NCBI GenBank assembly: GCA_029260435.1
Contig: JAJDDG010000032.1
Location: 1-40,062 of the forward strand
Reading direction: 5' to 3'
DNA length: 40,062 bases
Origin: Phycisphaerales bacterium
Lineage (GTDB): Bacteria > Planctomycetota > Phycisphaerae > Phycisphaerales > UBA1924
Part shown: positions 30,664 through 39,447 of the stretch, one piece after another
How the letters are laid out: each line of letters begins with the position of its first letter
Position numbering within the stretch: the first letter of the stretch is position 1
Translations under genes and position numbers: made by a program
Notes under the pieces: generated by a model
The model's input: only the letters and a program-made list of their open reading frames with translations
What the model was told of the DNA's origin: nothing
Database searches by the model: none

Positions 30664-31947
30664 ATGGATGTCTTTATCGCCATCGCGGTTCTTGCGACAC
30701 TCGCGCTCGTCGTGACGAGCCGGCGGCTGTTGCAGATTCGGCGGCACCGGGTGCTGGCGGGGATGGCGACGGGGGGGTGGTTTCATGTTCTGATCGGTGT
30801 GGCGATCGGGCCGTATGGTGCGCATGTGGTGGAAGTGGAGCAGATCCCGCTGATGACGCCCATGGTGTTGCTCGGGCTGGGGTGGATCGGGTTCATGCTG
30901 GGGTTGCAGGCGAACCGTAGTGTGCTGGCGGCGCTTCCGCGTGTGGTGTATTCAGGCGCGATGCTCGATGCGGTGGTATCGATGGTGGTGTTCTGCGGGA
31001 TCGCATGGTTTGGCGTGCGGTGGTGGCTTGGAGATAGCGCGACAGACGCGGGGATGCTCTCGGCGGTTGTGGTGCTCGGTGTGGTCGCGGTCGGGTGGAG
31101 TGTGGAGACGCGTTCGATCCATGTTGCGAATACACCGGGCTCGCAGCGGCTCGCGCTGTATATCCGGGCGACCGGGAGCCTGGCTGCGATACTGGCGGTG
31201 TTGTTGCTGGGGGTTTGGTCGGTTGTTCGGGTGCGCGAGGATGGTGGCGCGACACAGATCGATTGGGATCGTTCGGGGTTGACGCTTGGTTGCTCGGTGT
31301 TACTGCCGGTGCTGGTGGGTGTGCTGGCGCGGTTTACGCTCTCGCTTGCGGGGTCGTCTCGCCCGGAGCAGCTCGTGGCGTTTCTGGGGATCGTGGTGTT
31401 CGCGGCGGGGATCGCGGCGCAGCTGGCGGTGAGTCCGATTCTTGCGGCGATGCTGACCGGGGTGATCGTCGCGAATCTTCCGGGTTGGCAGACGGGCGTG
31501 TTCCAGCGGTTCATCGTGCAGGCGGAGCATGTTGTCGCGGCGGTGTTTGCACTGCTTGCGGGTGTGCTGATGGACCCGATCCTTGGCGCGGGTGGGTTTG
31601 TGTTGATCGGGGTGCTGGTATTTGCGAGGATCCTTGTGAAGCCGGTGATCCTGCGTACTGCGCTGGCGGGCGAGGCGCGGGGTGAAGATGGCGAAGCGCT
31701 GCCGAGGGTGTCGGCGCTGTGTCTTGGGCCGATCCGTCAGCACGCGCTGGGGCCTGCGCTGGTGGTGAGTGTGTGGCTGTTCCGGCAGGATCTGGTGATG
31801 CGGCAGGTGCTGGCGATCGCGGTGATCACGGGTGTGGTGTGCGAGGTACTGGTGCTGTGGCGTGGCGCTGCGCGGCGGTCGGCGATTGCGGAGGCGGAGA
31901 AAGAATCAGATGGAGATGCGACAGTTGTGGAAGGGGGCGGTGCATGA
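30664..31947 (+). CDS. CPA-type cation:proton antiporter-like protein, possibly non-catalytic
   Basis: A 427-residue membrane protein with 11-12 helices, related to CPA2/KefB-like exchangers (GVAIGPYGAHVVEVEQIPLM, LGLGWIGFMLGLQANRSVL). Where active members have an Asp in helix 5 or 6 (QDxxVI, present as CKDLVVI in the next gene), this protein reads ATGSLAAI, so the ion-binding carboxylate seems to be lost. It may act as a regulatory subunit for the following antiporter, whose ATG overlaps its stop (ATGA). ATG 30664 opens the first helix; the ribosome-binding site is weak. Confidence 0.75.
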   Translation: MDVFIAIAVLATLALVVTSRRLLQIRRHRVLAGMATGGWFHVLIGVAIGPYGAHVVEVEQIPLMTPMVLLGLGWIGFMLGLQANRSVLAALPRVVYSGAMLDAVVSMVVFCGIAWFGVRWWLGDSATDAGMLSAVVVLGVVAVGWSVETRSIHVANTPGSQRLALYIRATGSLAAILAVLLLGVWSVVRVREDGGATQIDWDRSGLTLGCSVLLPVLVGVLARFTLSLAGSSRPEQLVAFLGIVVFAAGIAAQLAVSPILAAMLTGVIVANLPGWQTGVFQRFIVQAEHVVAAVFALLAGVLMDPILGAGGFVLIGVLVFARILVKPVILRTALAGEARGEDGEALPRVSALCLGPIRQHALGPALVVSVWLFRQDLVMRQVLAIAVITGVVCEVLVLWRGAARRSAIAEAEKESDGDATVVEGGGA

Positions 31948-33338
31948 ACACGACGATGCGGAAGATTGTGGTGATCGTTGCGCTGGTGCTGTTTGCGATG
32001 CTTGCGAACCTGTGGGGGGAAGCTGGTTGGGGGCATGTTGGTGAAAGTGGGATTGATCCGGCGCTGCTGGCGACGGGGACGGCGGTTGGGTTGCTGCTGC
32101 TGTGCGCATGGCTTTCGGGGTTGATTTCCCGGCGGGTTGGGCTGCCGATGGTGACGGGATTCCTGTTGATCGGGATTGTGCTCGGGCCGAGCGCTCTGGG
32201 TGTTGTCACGGCGGATCAGCAGCGGTATCTGCTGCTGATCGACAAGCTGGCGATTGCGTTGATCGCGTTGACGGCGGGCGGCGAGATACGGTTGTCGTTC
32301 TTGAAGGGGTCTCTCAAGGCGATCAGTTCGATCATCGGTGTGCAGGTGGGGTGTGTGCTGGTTGTTTCGACGGTTGTGTTTGCGATGATCCTGCCTCGGA
32401 TGGGATCGCTGGCGGGGATCGGGACGGGGGATGCTTGGCGGATCGGGTTGCTGCTTGCGGTGCTTGCTTGTTCGAGTTCGCCGGCGATTGCGATCGCGGT
32501 GGTGACGGAGCTGCGGGCGAAGGGGCCGCTGACGCAGCTGCTGCTTTCGGCGACGGTGTGCAAGGATCTGGTGGTGATTATTTTGTTCGCGGTGGCGCTG
32601 TCTTTCAGCGTGGGCGGGCTTGCTGCGGGGCAGGGCGGCGGGGGTGAGCACCTCTCGCTGATGACGATCATCGGGCAGGAGCACCTCCCGCTGATGACGA
32701 TCATCGGGCAGCATATTGTTGGCTCGATGGTTGCGGGTGTGATCGTTGGGATCCTGATCACCGGGTACCTGCGGCGGGTGCGGGCGCACCTGACGATATT
32801 CCTGGTGCTTGTGTGTTTCGGGATCGCGCTGGTGAGCAAGCCGCTGCATCTTGATCCGCTGATTACGGCGCTGATCGCGGGGCTGCTGATGCGGAATGCC
32901 TGGCATGAGATCAGCGAGGATTTCTTCGAGGAGATCGAGGATCTGAGTTTGCCGGTGTATTGCGTGTTCTTCGCGGTGGCGGGAACCCGGGTGGACCTTG
33001 TGGCGCTTGGTGAGCTGTGGCATTGGGCGCTGATCGGCGTTGTGGTACGGCTTTCGATGCTGGCGGGCGGGACGATGCTTGGTGCGAAGCTGGGGGGGGT
33101 GGATCGGGATATCGGGCGGGTGCTGTGGGGCGGGTTTGTGTCTCGGGCGGGGGTCTCGATCGCGCTGGCGGGGCTGATTTATGACGCGCTGGAGGGGACG
33201 GATTACGCGACGCCGGTGTTCAATCTCGCGTTGGGGATGGTGGCGTTTGACGAGTTGCTGGGGCCTTTGATGCTGAAAAGGATGCTCACCGATTCTGGCG
33301 AGACCGGTGCTCGTGGGGCGGCGGCACACCCTGGTTGA
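31944..33338 (+). CDS. CPA2-type cation:proton antiporter
   Basis: A 464-residue antiporter with about 12 helices. Family signs: VGLPMVTGFLLIGIVLGPSA, IALTAGGEIRLSFLKG, ACSSSPAIAIAVVTELRAKG, LLLSATVCKDLVVIILFAVA (with the conserved Asp), and the late GTRVDLVALG and SRAGVSIALAG segments. It exchanges sodium or potassium for protons. No RCK/TrkA-N domain is attached, so control may come from the EIIA- and PII-like proteins upstream. In the middle, a loop contains an 11-residue tandem duplication (32646-32711). Confidence 0.85.
   Translation: MNTTMRKIVVIVALVLFAMLANLWGEAGWGHVGESGIDPALLATGTAVGLLLLCAWLSGLISRRVGLPMVTGFLLIGIVLGPSALGVVTADQQRYLLLIDKLAIALIALTAGGEIRLSFLKGSLKAISSIIGVQVGCVLVVSTVVFAMILPRMGSLAGIGTGDAWRIGLLLAVLACSSSPAIAIAVVTELRAKGPLTQLLLSATVCKDLVVIILFAVALSFSVGGLAAGQGGGGEHLSLMTIIGQEHLPLMTIIGQHIVGSMVAGVIVGILITGYLRRVRAHLTIFLVLVCFGIALVSKPLHLDPLITALIAGLLMRNAWHEISEDFFEEIEDLSLPVYCVFFAVAGTRVDLVALGELWHWALIGVVVRLSMLAGGTMLGAKLGGVDRDIGRVLWGGFVSRAGVSIALAGLIYDALEGTDYATPVFNLALGMVAFDELLGPLMLKRMLTDSGETGARGAAAHPG
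32646..32711 (+). repeat. 33-base tandem duplication in the antiporter gene
   Basis: Two adjacent 33-base units (32646-32678, 32679-32711) differ at one base (CTCTCG versus CTCCCG). They encode EHLSLMTIIGQ and EHLPLMTIIGQ. The near identity indicates recent duplication; it keeps the frame and extends a loop between helices. Confidence 0.9.
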
Positions 33339-33475
33339 GCGGGAAGGTTCATGGCGGTTGGAGGGATTATCCGAGAAGTGCGTCATCCCGGGCGTGTCTG
33401 AGCCGATAAGACATCGGGTCTGGGCTTGCTTTGCGGGTCTGGGCGTCGATGGCGCATTGGCTTGGAGACGAACTC

Positions 33476-36400
33476 ATGGGTGATGCAGGAACATTGACCG
33501 CGATGCTGCTGGTGGCGGTCTTCGCTCCGGTGCTCTCTGGATTGGCGACGCTTGCGCTGCCATTCCGGGCGATCACGATGCGCGTGCTGGTGGCGTTTGC
33601 CGGGCCGGCGGCGAGTGTGGTTTGTCTGGGGAGCATCATCTCGCGATTTGGGATGGATGAGGGTGCGGTCGGGGTACCGTTCATTCCGTCTATCAATTGC
33701 AATCTTGATCTGATCGCGGATCCGCTGTCTTTGTTCTTTGGCTTGCTGGTGAGCGGGATCGGTTGCCTGATTGTTCTTTATGCGCGTGGGTACTTCGGGA
33801 AGGATGAGGCGTCTTTGCGCCGGTTCTATCCGACGCTAGGGTTCTTTGCGACGGCGATGATGGGGATTGTTCTGTCGGACTCGACGATGGGGATGTTCCT
33901 GTTCTGGGAGTTGACGAGTGTGAGCTCGTTCCTGCTGATCGGGTGGGACTGGCAGAACCCCAGAGCGGTGCGCCTTGCGGTGCAGGCGTTTGTGACGACT
34001 GGGCTTGGCGGGCTTGCGTTGCTTGCGGGTGTGATCCTGCTGGGCGTGACGACCGGGCAATGGACGATGAGCGGGCTGATCAAGCTCGCGGAGAGCGGGG
34101 CGCTGCTTGAATTTGATCGCGGCTTGTTGATCGGGTCGTTTGTATTGCTGTTTATAGGCGCTGCGGCGAAGTCGGCGCAGTTCCCTCTGCACTTCTGGCT
34201 GCCTGGTGCGATGGCTGCTCCGACGCCGGTGAGTGCGTATCTACATTCGGCGACGATGGTGAAGGCTGGGGTGTTCCTGCTTGCCCGGTTGTTCCCGATA
34301 CTCGCGGTGCTGGGGGCTTGGGCGCCGACGCTGATTTCGTTTGGTGCGACGACGATGGTGTACGGGGCGTACCTCGCGCTGCGGTCGGCGGAACTAAAAA
34401 AGATCTTTGCGTACACGACGGTTTCGCAGCTTGGGCTGCTGGTATGCGCGTACGGGCTTGGTGGGTTTGAGTATTCGCACGGCGGGCACAGCGAGCAGAA
34501 CCTGATCTGGCCCGTGATGCAGATCCTGAATCACGCGGCGTACAAGGCCCCGCTGTTCATCATCGCGGGTGCGATCATGCATCTGGCGGGGCGGAAGGAG
34601 CTGCACCAGCTCAAGGGGCTGTTGAAGACGCACCCGATTCTGGCGGTGATCGCGCTGCTCGCGGCGTACGGGCTTGCGGGCGGACCTTTTACGTTGTCGT
34701 TCACGGCGAAGGAAGCGTTCTTGTATCAGATCGTGCATGCGGCGCATGAGAACCCGCAGCTCTGGATTGTTGGTGTTCTCGCGGTGTTCACCGCGATGTG
34801 CAACGTAGCGATCTTCGTTCGGATGCTGACGACGTTTATCGCCAAGCCCACGGCGGAGGGTCGGCTCGAGCATGATGCTCATGCGTCCAGTGACCATGCG
34901 CTGCCACACGACGAGGGGCATGAGGGCGGGGATCCGGATCGGCATCATCACGAGAGTGGGTTCTGGGGTGCGTGCATCTGGTTGCCCGCGGCTTTGATCG
35001 TGAGCATCCAGTACATCGGCGGGATTGCGCCGGGGTGGTTTGGTCGGCTGATCCAAGGGATCGAGACGCACACGCTGTACTGGGAGCACCTCGCGGAGGG
35101 TTCGACGCTCGCGGCGTTTGGACATCTTGTGCAGGGAGAGATTTCTGCGGCGCTGATGATGTCGCTCATCGCGATGGGCGGCGGCGTTGCGCTTGGGTTG
35201 TCGCCCCTGTTCCGCACGCCGGTGGTTGATGTGTTCAACGGGTTGTTCCCGGGTGTTATGCGCAGTACGGAGTGGACCGGGTTCCATCTGTTCCATGTGT
35301 TGCAGTCGGGGAACCTGCGGCACTACGTCGCGGCGACGCTGGGCGCGCTGTTGGTGGGTGTTGCGGCGGTGGCGATTTATGACCCCGCGGTGCTGGAGAT
35401 GCCCGAATGGGCACCTCTCGGGCATGGCGGGCACGGGCTTCGGATCATCGCGATCGCGCTGGCTGCGCTGATCTGCCTGACATCGTTGATCATGCCGTTC
35501 ACGAGCCGACGCGTTGTGCGGGTGCTTGTGATGGGGGCGTGCGGGTTCTCGGTGACGGGGATGTATCTGATTTATCAGGCGCCGGATCTTGCGTTGACGC
35601 AGCTGATGTTTGAGATCATTTCGGTGATCCTGTTCATGCTTGTGCTGCGGTTGATGCCTGAGGAGCACAAGGTGAAGTACCACATTTCCAAGCCTTTGCG
35701 GGCGATCTTTGCGGGGGCCGTGGGGCTTGTGATCGGGTGGACCGTGCTGCACGGCGGTTCGATTGCGGACCAGGCGTTCGGCGAGCGGCTCATGGCTCAG
35801 CGCAACGCGCAGGGGTCGCAAGTGATCGCGGTTGCGGACAGGCATGCGGATGGGCATAGCGAAGCGTATATGGGTGGGTTCGAGAGCACGGGCGACGAGC
35901 GGCTTGGATCGTGGTTCGAGCGGCATTCGTACGAGGGGACACCGGAGACGCACGGGCGGGGTGGCGGCGGGAAGAACATTGTGAATGTGATCCTCGTGGA
36001 CTTCCGCGGGTACGACACGCTGGGCGAGATCACGGTGCTGTCGATCGCGGTGATCGGTGTGCTGTCGATGCTTGCGTCGGCGCCGGGTGTCTCGACGCGG
36101 CGCGCTGGGGATGATCCGGAGCACAGCATTGTGCTTGCGGGTCCGCAGCCCAAGCTGCGGTCTTGCCTGCTGCAGACGGGGATGTCGCTGCTGCTGCCTT
36201 TGATGTTGATGTTCGCGGGGTATATGTTCTTCAAGGGGCATAACGAGCCTGGCGGAGGGTTTATCGCGGGGCTGATCGCGTCTGTTGCGCTGGCGGTGTA
36301 CCGGATGGCGGAGGGTCGGGAGGCGCTGCGGCGTCTGCTGCCGATCAAGCCGGGCACGAGCGCCGCGCTGGGGTTGTTGATCGCGCTGGTTACGGCGGTG

Positions 36401-36574
36401 ATGCCGTTGGTTGCGGGGCTGCCTCTCTTGACGAGTGTGAATACGCATATCCCGCTGCCGGGCGATGGGGAGTTTCACTTCGCGAGCGCGATGTTCTTTG
36501 ACATCGGCGTGTTCATCGTTGTGGTTGGCGTGAGTGTGGGGATGATCAATCGTTTCGAGGAGGAACTCGAATGA
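33476..36574 (+). CDS. mrpA: Mrp sodium/proton antiporter subunit A fused to subunit B
   Basis: A 1032-residue membrane protein. The N-terminal two thirds is MrpA, homologous to complex I NuoL: DPLSLFFGLLVSGIGCLIVLY, FWELTSVSSFLLIGW, PLHFWLPGAMAAPTPVSAYL, HSATMVKAGVFLLARLFP, and HAAYKAPLFIIAGAIMH with the key Lys. Further on, GFSVTGMYLIYQAPDLALTQ and VILVDFRGYDTLGEITVLSI are the MrpA C-terminal/MbhE-like region. The last 140 residues (SLLLPLMLMFAGYMFFKGHN, EPGGGFIAGL, AMFFDIGVFIVVVG) are MrpB, so A and B are one chain. A His-rich loop (about residues 475-510) is hydrophilic. ATG 33476 follows GGAG; the stop overlaps mrpC by ATGA. Confidence 0.95.
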   Translation: MGDAGTLTAMLLVAVFAPVLSGLATLALPFRAITMRVLVAFAGPAASVVCLGSIISRFGMDEGAVGVPFIPSINCNLDLIADPLSLFFGLLVSGIGCLIVLYARGYFGKDEASLRRFYPTLGFFATAMMGIVLSDSTMGMFLFWELTSVSSFLLIGWDWQNPRAVRLAVQAFVTTGLGGLALLAGVILLGVTTGQWTMSGLIKLAESGALLEFDRGLLIGSFVLLFIGAAAKSAQFPLHFWLPGAMAAPTPVSAYLHSATMVKAGVFLLARLFPILAVLGAWAPTLISFGATTMVYGAYLALRSAELKKIFAYTTVSQLGLLVCAYGLGGFEYSHGGHSEQNLIWPVMQILNHAAYKAPLFIIAGAIMHLAGRKELHQLKGLLKTHPILAVIALLAAYGLAGGPFTLSFTAKEAFLYQIVHAAHENPQLWIVGVLAVFTAMCNVAIFVRMLTTFIAKPTAEGRLEHDAHASSDHALPHDEGHEGGDPDRHHHESGFWGACIWLPAALIVSIQYIGGIAPGWFGRLIQGIETHTLYWEHLAEGSTLAAFGHLVQGEISAALMMSLIAMGGGVALGLSPLFRTPVVDVFNGLFPGVMRSTEWTGFHLFHVLQSGNLRHYVAATLGALLVGVAAVAIYDPAVLEMPEWAPLGHGGHGLRIIAIALAALICLTSLIMPFTSRRVVRVLVMGACGFSVTGMYLIYQAPDLALTQLMFEIISVILFMLVLRLMPEEHKVKYHISKPLRAIFAGAVGLVIGWTVLHGGSIADQAFGERLMAQRNAQGSQVIAVADRHADGHSEAYMGGFESTGDERLGSWFERHSYEGTPETHGRGGGGKNIVNVILVDFRGYDTLGEITVLSIAVIGVLSMLASAPGVSTRRAGDDPEHSIVLAGPQPKLRSCLLQTGMSLLLPLMLMFAGYMFFKGHNEPGGGFIAGLIASVALAVYRMAEGREALRRLLPIKPGTSAALGLLIALVTAVMPLVAGLPLLTSVNTHIPLPGDGEFHFASAMFFDIGVFIVVVGVSVGMINRFEEELE

Positions 36575-36975
36575 CATTATTGCTTGCGATCTGCGCCGCG
36601 GTTGTGTTCGCGGTGAGTGTGTACCTTCTGCTCGGGCGCGAGTTGAAGGGTGTTGCGATGGGTGTGTTTTTGTTTTCGCATGCCGCGCACATGGGCATCC
36701 TTGCGATGAGCGGGCAGCCGTTCGTCAAGGGTGCTGGCGGTGCGTCTCCGATGAAGGAGCCGCCGATCATTGGTCTCGGGGAACACCTTGTTGATCCGCT
36801 GCCTCAGGCGCTGATCCTGACATCGATCGTGATTTCGTTTGCGGTGACGGCGTTTTTGCTGACACTGCTCGTGACGACACACCGGCGGACGGGGACGCTG
36901 GAGGTGAATGCGCTGGCGGACGAGGATCGTCCTGCCCCGCCGTCCCGCCACCAGTTCATCGCAACCGAGGCATGA
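36571..36975 (+). CDS. mrpC: Mrp antiporter subunit C (NuoK-like)
   Basis: A 134-residue protein with three membrane helices, homologous to MnhC/NuoK: FAVSVYLLLGRELKGVAMGV, HAAHMGILAMSG, DPLPQALILTSIVISFAVTAF (the DPLPQALVLTAIVI motif of MrpC). The C-terminal tail (residues 105-134) is polar. ATG 36571 overlaps the mrpA stop, so translation is coupled. Part of the multi-subunit sodium/proton antiporter. Confidence 0.95.
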   Translation: MTLLLAICAAVVFAVSVYLLLGRELKGVAMGVFLFSHAAHMGILAMSGQPFVKGAGGASPMKEPPIIGLGEHLVDPLPQALILTSIVISFAVTAFLLTLLVTTHRRTGTLEVNALADEDRPAPPSRHQFIATEA

Positions 36976-36989
36976 AGGAACGCTGATCC

Positions 36990-38612
36990 ATGGAATCATC
37001 GGTGAACAATCTGATCGTGCTGCTGGTCATCATTCCGATGGTCGCTGCGATTGCGACCGTGGCCCTGCGTGGGTACGTGAAGCTGCAGCGTCTGGCGGGG
37101 TGCGCGGCGTTGATCGCGTCGCTCGGGGCGGCGCTGTATTTCATCATGGCGCTGCCGAGCGGTGACGCGGTGTTGCTGACGAACCTCGGCGGCTGGCCTG
37201 CGCCTTTTGGGATCACTGTTGTGTTTGACGGGCTGAGCGGGCCGCTGCTTGTTGTCACGCAGTTGGTTGCGCTGGCGTGCTACATGCACGCGTTCAGTGT
37301 ACTGAACCCGCGTCATGAGCGGGGCTGGTTCCATCCGTTGTTCCATCTGTTGATCATGGGCGTGAACTTCAGCTTCCTGACGGGTGATCTGTTCAATCTG
37401 TTCGTGGCGTTCGAGATCATGCTTCTGTCGAGCTATGCGCTGCTGTGCCTCGGCTCGACGCAGAAACAGATGACGCACGCGTACAAGTATGTGATCCTGA
37501 ATCTGGTGGGATCGACGCTCTTTGTGCTCGGAGCGGGGCTCGTGTATGGGATGGTCGGGACTCTCAACTACGCGGATCTGGCAAGGATCATGGCGGAAGT
37601 TCGGCTCGGCGAGCGGGAGCTGCCAGCGGCGTTCCAGATTGTTTCGATCATGCTACTGCTCGTATTCGGCTTGAAAGCCGCGATATTCCCGCTGTGGTTC
37701 TGGCTGCCTGATACGTATCACACGATGCCGACGTCGATCACGGCACTGTTTGCTGCGCTGCTATCGAAGGTTGGTGTGTACGCGATCCTGCGGCTCTATC
37801 CGTCGATCTTCGCGGCGCCGGGTGTGGGCGAACACTTCTTTGTGCCGATTATTGCGGTTGCTGCAGGCGCGACGATGCTCATTGCGATTCTTGGCGCGGT
37901 CGGGTCGAGTGAGATCCGGCGGCTGTTGTCGCTCGTGTTGATCTCGCACGTCGGGTTCCTGATCTTCGGCATCGTGCTGATGTCTCCTCGGGGGCACGCG
38001 GGGACTCTGTTTTACATGGTGCAGGAGATGCTGGTGATCAGCGCGCTGTTCCTGTGTTGCGGGATGATCGAGAAGCACACTGGCTCGGACAAACTCGAAG
38101 CGATCGGCGGGGTGCTCAAGCGCGCGCCGTGGCTCGCGGTGCTGTTCTTCATCGGCGCGATGGCGCTGGTGGGGATCCCGCCTCTGAGCGGGTTCCACGG
38201 GAAGGTGCTGATGATCTGGGCGGGGTTCGAGGCTGGGCGGTGGGTGCTGACGGGGTGCCTGGTGCTCGCGGCGGTGTTGACACTGGTGGCGATGCTGCGG
38301 GTGTGGTCTCGGGCGTTCTGGTCGCCGTCGCGGGGTGCGCATGCTGCGCTGGAGCGGGGCGCGGTGCTGGGCACGAAGCCCCGGCTTGGTTGGGCGTTCG
38401 CGGGGGTCGTGCTGCTGATCGGTAGTTCGGTCGGGCTCGGGCTCGGTGCGGAGCCGGTGATTCAGTTTACGAGCGCCGCGACCAGTTCGCTGACTGCTCC
38501 GAAGACGTATGTCACCGCGGTATTGGGTGCTGATGCCTGGCCCGTGGAGGACACAATGCACGCTGAGGTTGATGAGGAAGCCGGGTTGATCGAGGAGGTT
38601 GCGCTGCGATGA
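36990..38612 (+). CDS. mrpD: Mrp antiporter subunit D (NuoN/NuoM-like)
   Basis: A 540-residue protein with 14 or so helices. Signature regions: DGLSGPLLVVTQLVALAC, LFNLFVAFEIMLLSSYALLC, THAYKYVILNLVGSTLFVLG, FPLWFWLPDTYHTMPTSITA, LFAALLSKVGVYAILRLYPS (Lys in the proton path) and GIPPLSGFHGKVLMIWAGF. It is one of the two antiporter-like core subunits. A 40-residue polar tail follows the last helix. ATG 36990 lies 14 bases after mrpC, with GGAACG-like weak ribosome-binding site; the stop overlaps mrpE. Confidence 0.95.
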   Translation: MESSVNNLIVLLVIIPMVAAIATVALRGYVKLQRLAGCAALIASLGAALYFIMALPSGDAVLLTNLGGWPAPFGITVVFDGLSGPLLVVTQLVALACYMHAFSVLNPRHERGWFHPLFHLLIMGVNFSFLTGDLFNLFVAFEIMLLSSYALLCLGSTQKQMTHAYKYVILNLVGSTLFVLGAGLVYGMVGTLNYADLARIMAEVRLGERELPAAFQIVSIMLLLVFGLKAAIFPLWFWLPDTYHTMPTSITALFAALLSKVGVYAILRLYPSIFAAPGVGEHFFVPIIAVAAGATMLIAILGAVGSSEIRRLLSLVLISHVGFLIFGIVLMSPRGHAGTLFYMVQEMLVISALFLCCGMIEKHTGSDKLEAIGGVLKRAPWLAVLFFIGAMALVGIPPLSGFHGKVLMIWAGFEAGRWVLTGCLVLAAVLTLVAMLRVWSRAFWSPSRGAHAALERGAVLGTKPRLGWAFAGVVLLIGSSVGLGLGAEPVIQFTSAATSSLTAPKTYVTAVLGADAWPVEDTMHAEVDEEAGLIEEVALR

Positions 38613-39082
38613 AACCATTTCTTTTGAATCTAGTTCTGGCGATTGTCTGGTGCCTGCTGACGGGTAGTGCGCATCCGTGGAACTTTATCGCGGGGCTTCT
38701 TGTTGGCGCGATGGTGGTGAGCGCGTACGGGCTTGTATCGGGCGGTCGGCACTATGTTGTGACGGTCTGGAAGATCATCCGGTTTGGGTTGTATTTCTTC
38801 AGGATTCTCGTGCATGCGAATCTGCAGATCGCACGGGAAGTGGTGACACCCGGGCTGACGTTTCGTCCACGGTTCATCCGGTACGACGTATCGCACATGT
38901 CGATTGTTGAGAAGACCACGCTCTCGAACGCGATCACACTCACGCCGGGCACGCTGGTTGTGGATGTGAGCCCTTGTGGGGATTACTTCTATATTCATTG
39001 CCTGTACGGGCAGAACAGGGACGCGGCGATCGCGGACCTGGATGAACTGGCGGCAAATCTTCGTGAAGGAGTCTTCTCGTGA
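38609..39082 (+). CDS. mrpE: Mrp antiporter subunit E
   Basis: A 157-residue subunit with two or three N-terminal helices (LNLVLAIVWCLLTGSAHPWN, FIAGLLVGAMVVSAYGLV) and a cytoplasmic domain. The family sequence NAITLTPGTLVVDVSP followed by the FYIHCL strand is clear. MrpE is needed for assembly and activity. ATG 38609 overlaps the mrpD stop (ATGA); its own stop overlaps the GTG of mrpF. Confidence 0.93.
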   Translation: MKPFLLNLVLAIVWCLLTGSAHPWNFIAGLLVGAMVVSAYGLVSGGRHYVVTVWKIIRFGLYFFRILVHANLQIAREVVTPGLTFRPRFIRYDVSHMSIVEKTTLSNAITLTPGTLVVDVSPCGDYFYIHCLYGQNRDAAIADLDELAANLREGVFS

Positions 39083-39447
39083 ACCAGTTGATGTTCATGA
39101 TGCTCGGGTCTGTTGAAGATCCTGCACCCAAGGCCCGGTACATCCCGAAGGATGGGTGGGAGCATTTCTCGGTTGTTGCTCTTGACTGGGCGGTGCTTGC
39201 AGGTGTTGTGGCGATTATCGTCGCGATTGTGATGTGCTTGTGGCGTCTGGTGCGGGGGCCGACGCTCGTTGATCGCGGGATCGCGTCTGACACGATTGCG
39301 ATTCAGGTTGTTGCTTTGGTGATCCTGCTGACGATTGTGTCGAGATCGCTTGCGCTGTTCGACGCGGTGTTGATTGTGTCGATCCTCGGGTTTGCGGGGA
39401 CGGTTGCGTTTGCCCAGTTCATTGGGCGGAGAGGGGCGGCGGACTGA
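39079..39447 (+). CDS. mrpF: Mrp antiporter subunit F
   Basis: A 122-residue protein with three helices and the MrpF motif RGPTLVDRGIASDTIAIQVV (family: RGPTxxDRVxAxDxxxxxxv), then LALFDAVLIVSILGFAGTVAF. A 35-residue N-terminal extension precedes the first helix (VEDPAPKARYIPKDGWEHF), longer than usual. The start is GTG 39079, overlapping the mrpE stop; TTG 39088 or ATG 39091 are alternatives. Confidence 0.92.
   Translation: MNQLMFMMLGSVEDPAPKARYIPKDGWEHFSVVALDWAVLAGVVAIIVAIVMCLWRLVRGPTLVDRGIASDTIAIQVVALVILLTIVSRSLALFDAVLIVSILGFAGTVAFAQFIGRRGAAD

Noticed and set aside
31737..36577. Two very long minus-strand open frames (549 and 727 codons) rich in Arg, His and Gln
   Set aside because: They are opposite the antiporter and MrpA genes; composition reflects the G-rich codons of the other strand, with no recognisable domain.
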